A stretch of DNA of 64,000 nucleotides from positions 1 through 64,000 of the forward strand of contig CAYYFL010000003.1 in assembly GCA_964471325.1 (NCBI GenBank). The letters run 5' to 3'. Below are positions 23,805 through 35,900 of the stretch, in pieces (positions within the stretch are counted from its first letter, which is position 1; each line of letters opens with the position of its first letter). The stretch comes from Velamenicoccus sp964471325 (GTDB lineage: Bacteria > Omnitrophota > Gorgyraeia > Velamenicoccales > Velamenicoccaceae). Made by a program: the position numbers and the translations under genes. A model generated the notes under the pieces. The model was not told where the DNA came from. It searched no databases and saw nothing but the letters and a program-made list of their open reading frames with translations.

Positions 23805-25985
23805 ATGAATATGCATGGATTACAGGCAGGCCTCGATCATCACGGCGCGTTATCTTCTCCGAAGCAAAAAAGATTTAATGAGACTTTAAGGTCTGGCCTG
23901 TTTGTCTCATTAAGAAAATGCGGCACCCTGAGATTTTTCTCAGGGTGTTTTGTTTTTCTGTTTTTCTTTTCTTCTGCGGCGTGCGTTTCTCCCAATGCCG
24001 AAGGGGCCATGGCCGCTTCCGATTTAACCGCTTATCAATCGCCGTTTGTCTGGCGCACGGACGGCAGGGGCGATTTTCTTCTTCCCGTCATCGCTGAAAA
24101 GATGGAATACATCAGCCAGCCGGTGAATGTCAACGGCATGGTCACGTCCCTGACGGCGAGCTGGGAGGCGACGGGTCCCGTGGCCTTGCTGGTGAGCGCG
24201 GACGCAGGGCTTCATTACACGCCCGTCGTCAACGGCGTGCCGGTGAGCTCTGAGCTTGTGAAAGGCGAGGCATTGAAATGGAAGGCCGTCCTGGGCGCAG
24301 AAACAGCTTTGTTGGAGGTGACGCTTGCTTTTGCGACCGAGAACGGGATCGCCGGGACTTTCGGCGAGCCTGCGCTTTCCAGGTTCCTTTACAGGAGACC
24401 CTTCAAGATATCGGGTTCTTCCTCGGGTGCGCTTTACAATTACCAACTCATGGTGCGCGTGGGCGAGTCTTCAGGGTCGGCCTCTGCGGACATTGTCTGC
24501 GACGGCCACATTTTATCGGATTTCAATGATATCCGGTTCACCTCGGCCGACGGCGAGACGCTTCTGCCCCATGCGTTGGTCGGCATAGAAGGAAATAAGC
24601 CGAACCGGACGGCCACCTATTTTGTCCGCTTCCCTGAAATCCCCCAAGACGGCGTCAAGGCATTCCTCTATTACGGCAATCCTGTGGCGGCATCGCTTTC
24701 TTCTCCCGGGGAGACATTTGATTTTTATGAAGATTTTACGTCACTCAAGGGGTCCCTGGATCCGGAGAAGTGGTCGGTGACGCTTGGGACGGGCGGCAGC
24801 GCCCAGGCGGCTCCGGAGGGGCTTCTGCTCGACGCCGCGGCCGTCTCGGCCAAGACCTTTGAGTTCAAGGAGGGCATCGTTGAGTATGTGGCCGCCGCCC
24901 AGACGGGTTATGAGACGCGGCTGATTGCGCGCGACCCCGATCCGGCATCGGCGATGGACGCGACGCTTGTCGCCTACGCCTCGGCGCTGGACGGCGCCCA
25001 GCACTGCCTGGTCGTCGACAATATCGTCAAGGCCAATACGCCCGCACCGATCGTTGCGGGCGTTTATTATGGCTATCGGCTGACCGCGGACAAGAACAAT
25101 CTGCTGACCTTTGAGCGCTATGACGCAGGTTTCTCCAAAAAGCAGGCCGCGGTGAGCTATCAGGATACGGAAGGCCCTGCCAAGGGGTTCGTGGCGCTGA
25201 AGACCACGGGCGTGGGGCTGGGCAGGAGCCTGACCAAGTTCCTGTGGATCCGCGCGCGCAAATATGCCAACCCCGAACCCAAGGTTGATGTTTCCGCCCC
25301 GGCCGCTGAAGAAACGCCGGCCTTACCTATATTCCACCACATCGTCCTGGATGCCAAAAAGAACCTCGTCCTCGAGGCGTCCGCCAAATCGGGTTATTAC
25401 ATCATTCCGGGGATCAAGACGGATTACCTGATCCGCATCATTGTGCCGGCGTGGGAAGGCCAAGGGGCCAGCGTTGATGTTTCCGCCGATAGCGGCAAGA
25501 ACTATAAAAAAGACTGCGTGAATGACGCCTATTATTATGTTTCCAAGGGCGACTTTCCGGCCGGGCAGACCTTGCGCGGCCGCATCAATCTCAAGAGGGA
25601 AACCGATGCAGCGCCTTACGTGGCATACGCCTCGTTTTCCTACAGGCCGGGCAATATCGTCCTGTTGGGCCCTAACGGCGGCGATTCTGTCACGGCCGGC
25701 TCGCACGTCATCACATGGACGGCGTGGGACTACGAGTCGTCTTATCCCATGAAGCTGGAGTATTCGCGGGATGCCGGCAAGACTTATCAGCCCGTATCCG
25801 AGAGGGTCGCCAATACGGGATCCTATCTTTGGACCGTCCCCCAGGTGACGACCGATCAGGCCCTGGTGAGGATCTCCGATGCTTTTGACAAGACGGTTTC
25901 CGATATGTCCGACGGCGTATTTTTTATAGAGAAGAAAATGGCGGAAAAGAAGGGAGCCGCCGTAAAGAGTGTCGGCGGTTTTTAA
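23805..25985 (+). CDS. Secreted DUF2341 protein with a C-terminal Kre9/Ig-like domain
   Basis: A frame of up to 726 residues from ATG 23805; the start is uncertain because a REP palindrome (23875) and a terminator-like hairpin (23924) lie inside the 5' part. A signal peptide-like hydrophobic run ending in SSAAC follows these, and an ATG at 24009 would remove it. The body has a beta-rich N-terminal part, a DUF2341 domain (about 24390-24740; YQLMVRVGE to FLYYGNPVA), a concanavalin-like region, and a C-terminal Kre9-like unit (LLGPNGGDSVTAG, then LEYSRDAGKTYQ, SYLWTVP). It shares domain types with the giant protein downstream, so it is probably a short relative exported to the envelope. Confidence 0.8.
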   Translation: MNMHGLQAGLDHHGALSSPKQKRFNETLRSGLFVSLRKCGTLRFFSGCFVFLFFFSSAACVSPNAEGAMAASDLTAYQSPFVWRTDGRGDFLLPVIAEKMEYISQPVNVNGMVTSLTASWEATGPVALLVSADAGLHYTPVVNGVPVSSELVKGEALKWKAVLGAETALLEVTLAFATENGIAGTFGEPALSRFLYRRPFKISGSSSGALYNYQLMVRVGESSGSASADIVCDGHILSDFNDIRFTSADGETLLPHALVGIEGNKPNRTATYFVRFPEIPQDGVKAFLYYGNPVAASLSSPGETFDFYEDFTSLKGSLDPEKWSVTLGTGGSAQAAPEGLLLDAAAVSAKTFEFKEGIVEYVAAAQTGYETRLIARDPDPASAMDATLVAYASALDGAQHCLVVDNIVKANTPAPIVAGVYYGYRLTADKNNLLTFERYDAGFSKKQAAVSYQDTEGPAKGFVALKTTGVGLGRSLTKFLWIRARKYANPEPKVDVSAPAAEETPALPIFHHIVLDAKKNLVLEASAKSGYYIIPGIKTDYLIRIIVPAWEGQGASVDVSADSGKNYKKDCVNDAYYYVSKGDFPAGQTLRGRINLKRETDAAPYVAYASFSYRPGNIVLLGPNGGDSVTAGSHVITWTAWDYESSYPMKLEYSRDAGKTYQPVSERVANTGSYLWTVPQVTTDQALVRISDAFDKTVSDMSDGVFFIEKKMAEKKGAAVKSVGGF
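23875..23913. repeat. REP-like palindrome, copy 4 (asymmetric variant)
   Basis: TTAATGAGACTTTAAGG, loop TCTGG, then CCTGTTTGTCTCATTAA. The right arm carries the same AAACAGG-type variation as copies 2 and 5 but on the other side. It lies inside the 5' part of the DUF2341 gene frame. Confidence 0.9.
23924..23957 (+). terminator. Terminator-like hairpin at the 5' end of the DUF2341 gene
   Basis: CACCCTGAGA (23924-23933), loop TTTT, TCTCAGGGTG (23938-23947), followed by TTTTGTTTTT. This is a textbook intrinsic terminator shape 11 bases after REP copy 4. It may end upstream transcription or act as an attenuator; it also overlaps the putative signal-peptide coding region. Confidence 0.75.
25956..25984 (+). 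terminator. Weak terminator at the end of the DUF2341 gene
   Basis: GCCGCC and GGCGGT can pair (one G-U) around an 11- to 12-base loop and are followed by TTTT, overlapping the stop codon. The stem is short, so readthrough into the next genes is likely. Confidence 0.35.
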
Positions 25986-26031
25986 TCCTTGGCAGAGACC
26001 CCCGGTTTAAGGGGATTCATTGAGGTGAAAA

Positions 26032-26319
26032 ATGAAGATGGAGCCCAAAACATTGAGGTATATCGCGGCAGGCGTTCTGGTTGTGGTTTTCGGCGTTGCG
26101 CTCTTTTTCATCGGCAGGACATCCGGGGCGGCGCGCAGACCCTCGGATGCTTCGCTCGAGCAGGAGTTCAGCCAAAAATTAAGCGTGGAGAGAGAAAAGA
26201 TAAAAAGAGATCTGGACGAGAAATACCGCGCCGACATGGTTTCTTACGAGGCCATGGCCAAGAGGCTCCAGCTGGAAAAAGAGAAGGTCAAGGAGCTGGA
26301 AGAAAAGGCGAAGAAATAG
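26032..26319 (+). CDS. Small membrane-anchored coiled-coil protein
   Basis: 95 residues with one N-terminal membrane helix (about 10-28, YIAAGVLVVVFGVALFFIG) and a charged helical tail likely to form a coiled coil (about 40-95). GAGGTG precedes the ATG. No family is recognised. It lies between the DUF2341 gene and the giant gene, all on one strand, so it may be an accessory factor for these exported proteins; that is inference from position only. Confidence 0.7.
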   Translation: MKMEPKTLRYIAAGVLVVVFGVALFFIGRTSGAARRPSDASLEQEFSQKLSVEREKIKRDLDEKYRADMVSYEAMAKRLQLEKEKVKELEEKAKK

Positions 26320-26379
26320 AAGGGCCGGCGGCACGGCCCCGGGGGAGTCAAGAGGCGTTTTTCAGGAAAGGCCAAGGAC

Positions 26380-26901
26380 ATGGAAAAGTTCATCGCCATC
26401 ACGCTGGGTCTCATCTTTCTGGGCGGCCCGCTCTGTTTGTCGGATGCGGCGGCCGGGGCGAAGACGCGCATCGTCAAAGGGGGAGGGGTGGAAGTGAGGG
26501 TCCCGGACAATTTTCCTCCCGAGATCATCGGCGGGGACAAGAGGGACGGCTACATCAAGCTCGATGTCAGGGGCCAGCAGGGGATGTGCGACGATTTTTT
26601 TGAAATACACTGGTCGAACAAGGAATTGAACTATCAGGACATATTGTCCAAGGAAGGCTATACTTTTTTATTTGAGACGCCGCTGGAGGGGCTCAAAGCC
26701 AAGGTTTCGGGGGCCAAGGCGGATTTTGCCGAAGTCGTCATGAGGATCAAATATCCGGATGGCGAGGTCAAAGAGCAGAATTTCCTCCTGGCCAGCTTTT
26801 ATTGCAAAAAGACCAGAAGGCACTTTTTGGCCCTGGCTTTTTTGAACACATTGCCGCATCTGGAATTCGTGAATGTGTTGAAGACATTGAAATGCAGTTG
26901 A
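26380..26901 (+). CDS. Secreted protein of unknown function
   Basis: 173 residues with a signal peptide (about 1-24, ITLGLIFLGGPLCLSDAAAG) and a mixed alpha/beta mature part (KTRIVKGGGVEVRVPDNFPPEIIG at its start). Four Cys remain in the mature part (GMCDD, FYCKK, KCS end), compatible with disulfides. AAGGAC precedes the ATG. No family is recognised. It ends 23 bases before the giant gene and is probably cotranscribed. Confidence 0.75.
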   Translation: MEKFIAITLGLIFLGGPLCLSDAAAGAKTRIVKGGGVEVRVPDNFPPEIIGGDKRDGYIKLDVRGQQGMCDDFFEIHWSNKELNYQDILSKEGYTFLFETPLEGLKAKVSGAKADFAEVVMRIKYPDGEVKEQNFLLASFYCKKTRRHFLALAFLNTLPHLEFVNVLKTLKCS

Positions 26902-26924
26902 TCCAGGCGTGAACGGAGAAGAAG

Positions 26925-29900
26925 ATGAAAGGCCCGGTTTTGATGAAAACTGGATGTGACCAAGACACCCGCAGACAGCATCCGATGCCGGCGATGGAAG
27001 GATGCTGCCATGCGTCCACCAGGGGGACGCGGGCAAGGGCGCTGGGCCTTGTCTTGGCCGGAATGTTCGTCCTGGGAGACATGGCTTTGTGCACAAACCT
27101 GTCCTCTGCCGCCGATCAGTATAACAAGTTCGAGCAGAGCGACTGGCGCGGGGGCGCATCGGCAGACAAGGCCACAGACCCGACCAACAAGACCGGCTGG
27201 ACAAAATATTCCTCTGCAGGCGCCAATGTGGACACCGTTTCGTCGGCCGGCGTGAAGCTGCTCCCCAATTCTTTTTCCCTCACCGATGATACGGATGCCG
27301 ATTTTGCCGAAGGGAGCGGCACCAACACCATTGTCGCCGGCACAGGTTCTGCGGCCACCCTCGGCCTGAACACGGTTTATCAGGATCCTTTCTGCAGCGC
27401 TCTCGGCGAATGGGCCAACCTGCCTTTTACGCCTTACATGGGCGCGGTCGCCCCTTTGACGCGGGCCGGCAATTACATCTATTCCCTCTGGGTCTCCTGG
27501 GGCAACAATATGTCTTTCATGCGCTGGTCCATTGCCGACGAGAAATGGGAGATGCTGGCGGACATCCCCATGTCTGTGGGTCTCGGCGCGGCCCTGGCTT
27601 ATGACGGCAACGATGTCATTTATGCTTTGGTCGGCGGCAACCGCAAGGAATTTTACGCCTATCAGATCTCCACCAATACGTGGTATGCGAAGAAAAACAT
27701 CTCGGCGGCCGTCGGCTACGGCGGGGCCTTGGTCGTTGTGCCTTCCATCAGCAAGGCCTTTGCCTTCTGCGGTAATGGTTCTTCGGTCTTTTACCGTTAC
27801 AACATACCCACAGGCATCGCCGAGGCAGGCTCATGGTCTGCTGTCGAGTCCACGCCTTTTGCCGTCGGCATAGGCGCATCCCTCGTGTATCCGGGATCAG
27901 GAAACCTGGTTTATGGTTCGGCAGGCGGCGGTTCGACCTCGTTCGCCAAATTTGACGTGACTGCTTCTTCCAACGCCTGGGTCAGCCTGCAGAATTGCCC
28001 GTTTGCCCTGTCTTGGTATTCGGATGTGGTCTGGCCCGGGGCAGGGAATTATCTCTATGCCTGGAACGGCGGGAGCAGATATTTTGCCAGGTATTATATT
28101 TCTTCGGACACCTGGGAAAGCTCTTATTATACCTCCACGCTTTCTAAAGACATCGAGCTCCCCGCGTTGCCTTTCACTATCTACAGCCGGATGTATCTTT
28201 ATGACCCTGACGGCGGCGGCACAGAGCTCAGGCTTTTAAGCAATCATAGTTATAGTTCAACCTATCGCTATTATCCTGCGACCAAGAAATGGCGCGAAGA
28301 GTCGTATCCCCGTTCCAGCGGTTATTGGGGCGCAGATGCGGTTTACGTGGCTTCGGAAAACGCCATTTACTATATTCCAGGTAATGGCTACAAGTATTTT
28401 TATAAATATTATTTGACCTTCACCCCGTTTTCTGCGACCAATACGGCTGTGGCCTACCAATGGGAAAGGCTTTCTGACGCCACCTTCGCCGGCAATACGT
28501 CAGGTATTTATGTAGGGGGTGCCTTGGCTTATAAACCAGGAGATACCTATATTTATTGCCTGCAGGGATATTACCAAAACGGATTCAGCAGGTATAACCT
28601 GACGACCAAAGCCTGGGAACAACTGGCGCCTCTTCCGCAGAAGGTTTATTGGGGCGGTACCCTTGTGGTCGCAGGAAATTTTGTTTATGCCACGGGTGGT
28701 TACAATCAAGACACAGGTTCCTATACCAATAATCTTTATCGCTATAAACCGCAAAACGATACCTGGCAAAGTATCAGTCTCTGTCCTTTTGGTAATTTTT
28801 ACTATGGCGCGTGCGCCGTCTATCCTGGCTCAGGCGATTATATTTACTTCTTGCGTAGCAATGCCCGTACAGTATTTATGACTTATCAGATCTCGACTGA
28901 CACCTGGACCCAAAAAGCAAATTTGCCGGACATGTATCCAGGATATGGCGGAAAGTTTGTTTATTCTTCAAGCGAGAACGCAATCTATTATATGAACGGC
29001 CATGATGGTAGCTTCTATTATACGGGCTTTGCTAAATATGATATTGCCTCCAATACCTGGCAGAGTCTCCATGTACCTATCTTTCAATACACGCAGGTAG
29101 CGGCATGCGCCAGCGACACAAATCTCTATCATATAGGTACGCAATACGCATCGGGACTTCAGACTTATGTTTTCAGCACGGGCCAGTGGAAGAACGAGAT
29201 TGTCAATGCCCCTTATGCCACATCGCGTCTCAATTTCGGCAGTGTCGTCAAAAAAGGGGATTATGTTTATTTGTTCATGAACTACCGCACGAATTATGCC
29301 TGGAAGTATTCCCTCACCCAGAACAAATGGGTCAACTTGATAAAACTGCCTTTTGTCACCTCTGGTACGGGGCACAGGGCGGTTTATCCGGGCGCAGGCG
29401 ACTACATCTATGTTTCCGAAGGCAATATGTCGAGGAATTTCTGGAAGTACAATACGGAAACCGGCGCCTGGACACAGTTGGCGTCTTCGCCTTACATGTT
29501 CTTCTGGAGTGCGAAGATGGTGGCTGACGCCAGCGGTATCTATGTTTGTCCCGGCTATTATAATTCCTCGATCTTCCTGAAATTCAATGACGATGCTTAC
29601 GGCGGCTCCTGGACGACCCTGCCCAACATGCTTGAGGCGGCGTATTATGAAGGCAACGGCATGTGCATCATCTCAAGCGGTTCTTATAAGGGCATATACG
29701 TCCTCAAACAAGCCGGCACCACAAAATTCACCAAGTTCAATTTGAATGACGAGACCTGGGGTTATTTGGCTGACGCGCCATGGGCCATTTCGGATTACGG
29801 CAGCTTGGTTTATCCGGGCTCGGGCGATTTCATTTATTGCTTGAAAGGGAGCGGCAGGGATTTTGCCAAGTACTCTTTGAGCACCAATACCTGGACGATC

Positions 29901-32900
29901 CTGACAGACGCCTCTATCTCCGTCGGCGGGACGTCGGACGGTTTTTATCCCGGCACAGGGGACCTTTTGTATTTTTATCTGGGCGTCAACCACGGCAACC
30001 TGGGCGTGAATTTCAACAGGTATTCCATCTCTACGAACAGGTGGGACGAACCTATCCAGTTCCCGGCGAGCAATTCTTACGGTTCCCAGATCTGCGCCAT
30101 GCCCTCCGGCGAAGAGATCTTCTATATGCGCGGAGGGTCCAGTGAATTTTACAAATACAATATCACCAATTCTGTCTGGTACACGCTGAACCCGCCGCCT
30201 TCGTCGGTCACGACCGATGCCCGCGCCGTCTATCCGGGTTCAGGCGATTATATCTATGTGACCAGGGGTACCGGTTATTACGATATCTGGGCCTACTCGG
30301 TCAGCACAGACCTGTGGACGAACTTGGCTGTGCCGCCGGCCGCATTTTCCACAGGCCTGACCCTGGCGTATCGCGACGGCTATCTTTATGCCATGAGGGG
30401 CGGCTCAACCACGACGTTCTGGCGCTATTCCATTGCCGGCAACAACTGGAAAGAGTATGCGACCACGCCCACCGTTGTTTCCCGCGGTTCGAACCTGATC
30501 AATCCGGGGACGGACAAATATCTTTATGCCACGGCCGGCGGCGGCTCCACCGCCTTTTGGCGTTATAACGCGGACACCACCGATACCACGACAACAGACG
30601 GCGACTCGGCCTATAACACGTGGGAATCGCTTGCGCCTCTGCCCCTGCCCAGCATGGGAGGCGTTCTTTTCAGCCCGGGCTTCGGAGACTATATTTACTA
30701 TTTTGTTTCCTACAATTACGATTTTTCCTACGGGACAAATTATTTCTACCGTTATTGCATTTCGACGAACACATGGGACACGCGGCCGGACCTGCCTTTT
30801 GTCCTCAACGGCCAGGCCGCCGCCATGTATCCGGGCACCGGGGATTATATCTATCTCTCCAGCGGCTACGGCACCTCGTCTTTGATGAAATACCTCCTGT
30901 TCTCGTCCGGCATATATATTTCGGACATCAAGGAAATCGGCAACAATGCCAGCCTGGCCAATGTGAGCTGGGTGAACAACGGCCTGGGCCAGATAGACAT
31001 CAAAGTGCGCACCGGCAAAAAATTCGACCTCTCGGACGCCCTGGCGTGGTCTTATGTGGACAAGACGGTCAAGAACGCCGACCTTTCCGCTTATGCCGGC
31101 GTCAACGACGGCGACCAATACCTGCAATACTACATCAGATTTTTCTGTTATGATTTGAGCCAGGTCCCTCTGTTGGACAAGGTCACCATCGGTTGGACCA
31201 AATATCCCTTGAGCCAGGAGTTGGTTTCTTCGCCATACAACACGACCTATGCCACCAACCGTTTGAGGAACATCTCCTGGACCGCGACACTGCCGACCGG
31301 CACCGACGTGCGTTTCCAGGTGCATACCGCGCCGGACAACAATGGAGAGCCGGGGACATGGGGGCCGTGGTATGGGCCGGCCGGCGTCCAGCAGATCCCC
31401 TACGAATTCACCAATAAAGAAGAATATGCCAATACGTCGGAGGTCGTGGTCGGCAACGGCACAGCCAAGCTCTCCAAAGTCCTGCAGGATTATCTCTACC
31501 GTCAGCAGGTCATCATAGACAATACGTCGGGGGCCACGGCCTATACCGATTGCACCATCAGGGTCGAGGTGCCGTCGGCCAACATCGATTTCTGGAACCA
31601 TATTTCCAGCGACGGTTCGGACATCCGTTTTGTGGATTCCGACGGAAAGACGCCCTTGAAATACCGCGTCGTCGGTTTCAGCAAGAGCAAGAAGACCGCC
31701 ACCTGCTGGGTCACGGTGCCGACCATCCCTCTGGGCGCGGCCAAGACCATCTATATCCTTTACGGCAAGTCCACCGCCACCTCAGAGTCCGACCCCACGT
31801 TGGCCGAGTCTTTGATCGGGACGGACTTTTATGCCTTCATGTTCGCTTTCTTCGACATCATCACCACCGACGCGCCTAACCGCGTCACCATCGAGAAGCT
31901 GGATTCTTCAGGCCAGGTCATCGCTTCGTCATACCGCGATTTTACCGCTGTCGGAGAAAAGCAAAGATACGATGATACGGATCTGACGGTCTACCACGTC
32001 ACATCCCAGAAGCCGATCACCATTTTTACTTCTGCCATTGAGCCGGCTTCCTACTATGACGACGATTTCTACACGGTTTGCGGCAATGACCTGTGGCTGT
32101 GGATGCCGTCGAACAACTACGACGGCGATGTGATCATCACCGCGTATAACGACGATACCCAGGTGACGATCACCGACTACGGCCTGGGAGACGATACCCA
32201 GAGCATCGCGCTCGACAAGGGCAATTTCTGGTTCGGCTGGAACAGGGTGGATTCCCGCGGCGAAGTCTGGCATATTGAGGCCACCAAGCCCATCACCGTC
32301 ATGGCAGGCCTGATCAACCACGGTGAGGCTTCGGAACAGATCCGTTCTCCTGACATGCAAGAGTATTATTTCTACTGTCCGGATGCCATCATCACGCTGA
32401 CGGCCTATGAAGACGGCACCAATATCATCGTTGACAACTTGGACAGCACAACCGGCGACTATAGCGGGACATTGAACAAAGGGCAGAGCTATAAACACCT
32501 GCCCAACGGCGGGACCGGCGCTTTGAGCATGCGGACCTATATTTCCGCGGACAAGCCGATATGCGTCGTGGCGGACGATTCGGGCGGCGGCAAAGGCCAG
32601 ATCTACCAGAGCGCCGATACCCTCGTGGGCGTAGGCAAGGAATATTACATCAACACCGCGGCTACCAGATATTTAAGGCTGGTGGCTCTTGAGGACGGCG
32701 GCACCAGCGTTACGATCACCGGCGACATCAGCCCTTCTCCGAGTTACGTCAGCCTGGGCAACAAGGGGAGCTCGACAGCCGTGGACCCCGGCGCGACCTG
32801 GAGGAACCTGCAGTTGGTGGGCGACAAGAGGTACGCTTTATACACCTATAACAGCTACTCCGAAGCCATCACGCCGGTATTCAAGGTCGCGGAATTCAAC

Positions 32901-35900
32901 TACCGCATGTCCACGTACATGTTGGCAGAGGAGACCGCGGCGACCAGCGGCAATCCCCAGCTTTCCGCATGGCAGTATAAGGAGACGCTGAATATCGACA
33001 ACACGGCCAATGACACGGCCTTGGCCGATTTCCAGGTGTCTGTGGACATAGACAAGAGCCACAAGGATTTCTGGGATCATGTCAAGAGCGACGGGTCCGA
33101 CGTGCGTTTTGTCGACAGCGACGATACGACGCTCCTGTCTTATTACCTGGATACCTTCAGCACGACGGAACAGAAGGCGCGCTTCTGGATCAAACTTCCT
33201 ACGCTTTCCAATACGGCCAAACAGACCGTTTATATGTATTACGGCAATCCCGCGGCTGTCAGCCAGAGCAACGGAGACAATGTCTTTGAATTTTTCGACA
33301 GTTTTGACGGCGGCCTGGACAAATGGGACACGCAGTATTGCAACCTGGTGACCGTGTCGAGCATCTTCGGCATGGACAGCTCGACCTTGACCATCGGTAC
33401 GGGCACGACAACGCCCTCTACCGACGTGGTTATCCCTTCGGGGATCATATCCGGCCGGACGTATGACTGGAATTGGGAGTTGCGTTGGGCCAACGGCGCT
33501 CTGGTGCAGGCGCAGGATGTGGCCCAGCCGTTTACCTTGTATTACGGCCTGGTGAGCATGACCGCCGGCCCGTTCATGGTCAAGAGCGTTGTGCCGGGCC
33601 AGGTCATCAGCACCCTGGGAGGGACTTTTACCAACAATGAGACATACGATCAGCAGGGCCTCAAGCTCCGTTTCAAATTCACCGACGTAGATTCAGGGGC
33701 TGTTTTTGACCAGGTTGACAGTACCACATTCGATCTTCCCAAGGGCGCTACCACGACCATCAATAATGCATCCATCACCATGCCCGCAGGCTTGATACAA
33801 GGGCATCTTTATTACTGGTCTTGGCAGATATTGAATTCGAATAACAACGTTGTCCTTAACAGCGACTCCGCGCCTGCCGCGCTTTTCAATATCCAGGTCG
33901 GTTTTGAGATGACAACGGACCCGACTTTGCCTGAAGCGCCCCTTGTCGGCGGCACGACCCGGTCGGTCAGCGCGACCTTCTCCAACAACAGCGGCATTTC
34001 CCTGAACAATCTGATCTGGCGCTTTATTTTGACGGACACCAGCCAGGGCGGCCGCACCGCGGTCAAGGTGGCGCATAACGGTTATTTGCAGGCAAAGACA
34101 AATATGGCCCCTAATTACAATATCACCTCGCAGGTTATCTGGCAGACAGCCAACAAGACCGGCCAGCACTTCGTGGGCATCTGCGACCCCAACGCCAAAT
34201 ATGCGACAAGCCAGGGGACATCCAGCTACCTGGCAGGCTACAACGTCTTGATGTGGAACAACGGTTATTTCTACGACGAGTCCGGAGACGGTTATACTTC
34301 CTGGGAATCCATCCGCATGGCCTATACGGCCACGATGTGGAACACGGAAAAGATGACGTGGACCCCGCACAATCCGGGCGGCACGCCTCCGACGAGCGGC
34401 AAGGTCGTTTTTGAATTGTCCAGCGGCGATAAGCTGACGTACAATGCCGGCTTTGTGGCAGGCCCGAACCTGTCCATCAAGCCGACGGTCAGGTCGGCCA
34501 AGGATGCTATTTTTATCGACAAGTTCATGGTGTACAAGAGTGCTACCGTTGCTCCTTACGTGGGTTTTGTCTATAGCGAGACGACCAACCCCACGGGCAT
34601 GGAGGTTTATTACAAGACCAATCCGACGATCCAGCCGATTTTGGGTGTTTTCTATGACAATAACCTCGCGGATTTCACCGACGTGATCACAACGCCGACG
34701 AATACGAGCATCAAGTACCAAGTCTCCTCCGACGGTTATAACTGGTATTGGCATGACGGCACCAAGTGGACCCTTGTGAGCGCCGGCTTAAACCAGGCCA
34801 ATACCTCGGCGGAGATCAGGGCCCACCTGGTTGATTACGCGACTGCTTTCCCCAAGGGAGAATTCTGGTACCGGGCGTATCTCAGTTCCAGCGACGGGAT
34901 CTATACGCCCGAGCTTGACAAGGTCACCATCACGACGACCACGGATCCGACATATTATGTGACGCCCGCCGGCAGTCTCATCAATGTTTTGAACCGGGAC
35001 GCCGAGAGTGACCAGTGGTTTCAGTACAAGGCCATCCTGAGTTCCGTGGGTCAGGATACGCCAATCTTGACGAAAGCGGGCGTCGAATACATCAAGTCTT
35101 TCATCACGGTGACGGCGCCCAACGGCGGCGAGACCATAAATTCCGGCTCAACGGCCACGATCACCTGGAACGCCCAGGCGATCGACGGCAACACGGGAAA
35201 GGTGAAGATACAATATTCGACGGACAACGGCGCGACCTATCCCAACACGATCGTCAGCAATCTTAACAACACAGGCACTTACAGCTGGCTTGTGCCGGAC
35301 AATCCCAGCCAGACCGCAAAGATCAAGATCGTTTCCGAAGATTTCCCTCTTGTCTACGATGAGTCGGATGCCAGCTTCAGGATATTGTCCCTGGAGGTGA
35401 GCTCTCCCAACGGCGGAGAGATCTGGGAGGTCGGCAAACCGCATGGCATTACATGGTTTGCCTCGGGCACGCTGGCGCACGACCTGACGATCAAGTATTC
35501 CATCAACGGCGGGACGACCTGGAGCCTGGTCTCGAACAACAGGCCGCCCAGCCCGGCCATATATACGTGGACGGTCGCCAATACGCCGTCGGACACCGTC
35601 AGCCTGAGGATCTATGATCCGTTGAACGAGAACATCACGGACACATCGAACCAGCCGTTTGCCATCGTTCCGGCGCCCAAGATCACGGTCAATTCGCCCG
35701 TGCAGGGCGACGTGTGGAAAGAAGGGTTGACGAAGACCCTCTCCTGGACGGCCAACCAGAATTGGTTCTGCCCGACGGTGGATATCGAATATTCCAACGA
35801 CGATTTTATTTCAGACGTGCATACCATTGCGGCCGGCGTCAGCATCGGCACGCCCGTAGGGAGCAATCCCAACGACGATATCAACGGTTCCTACAACTGG

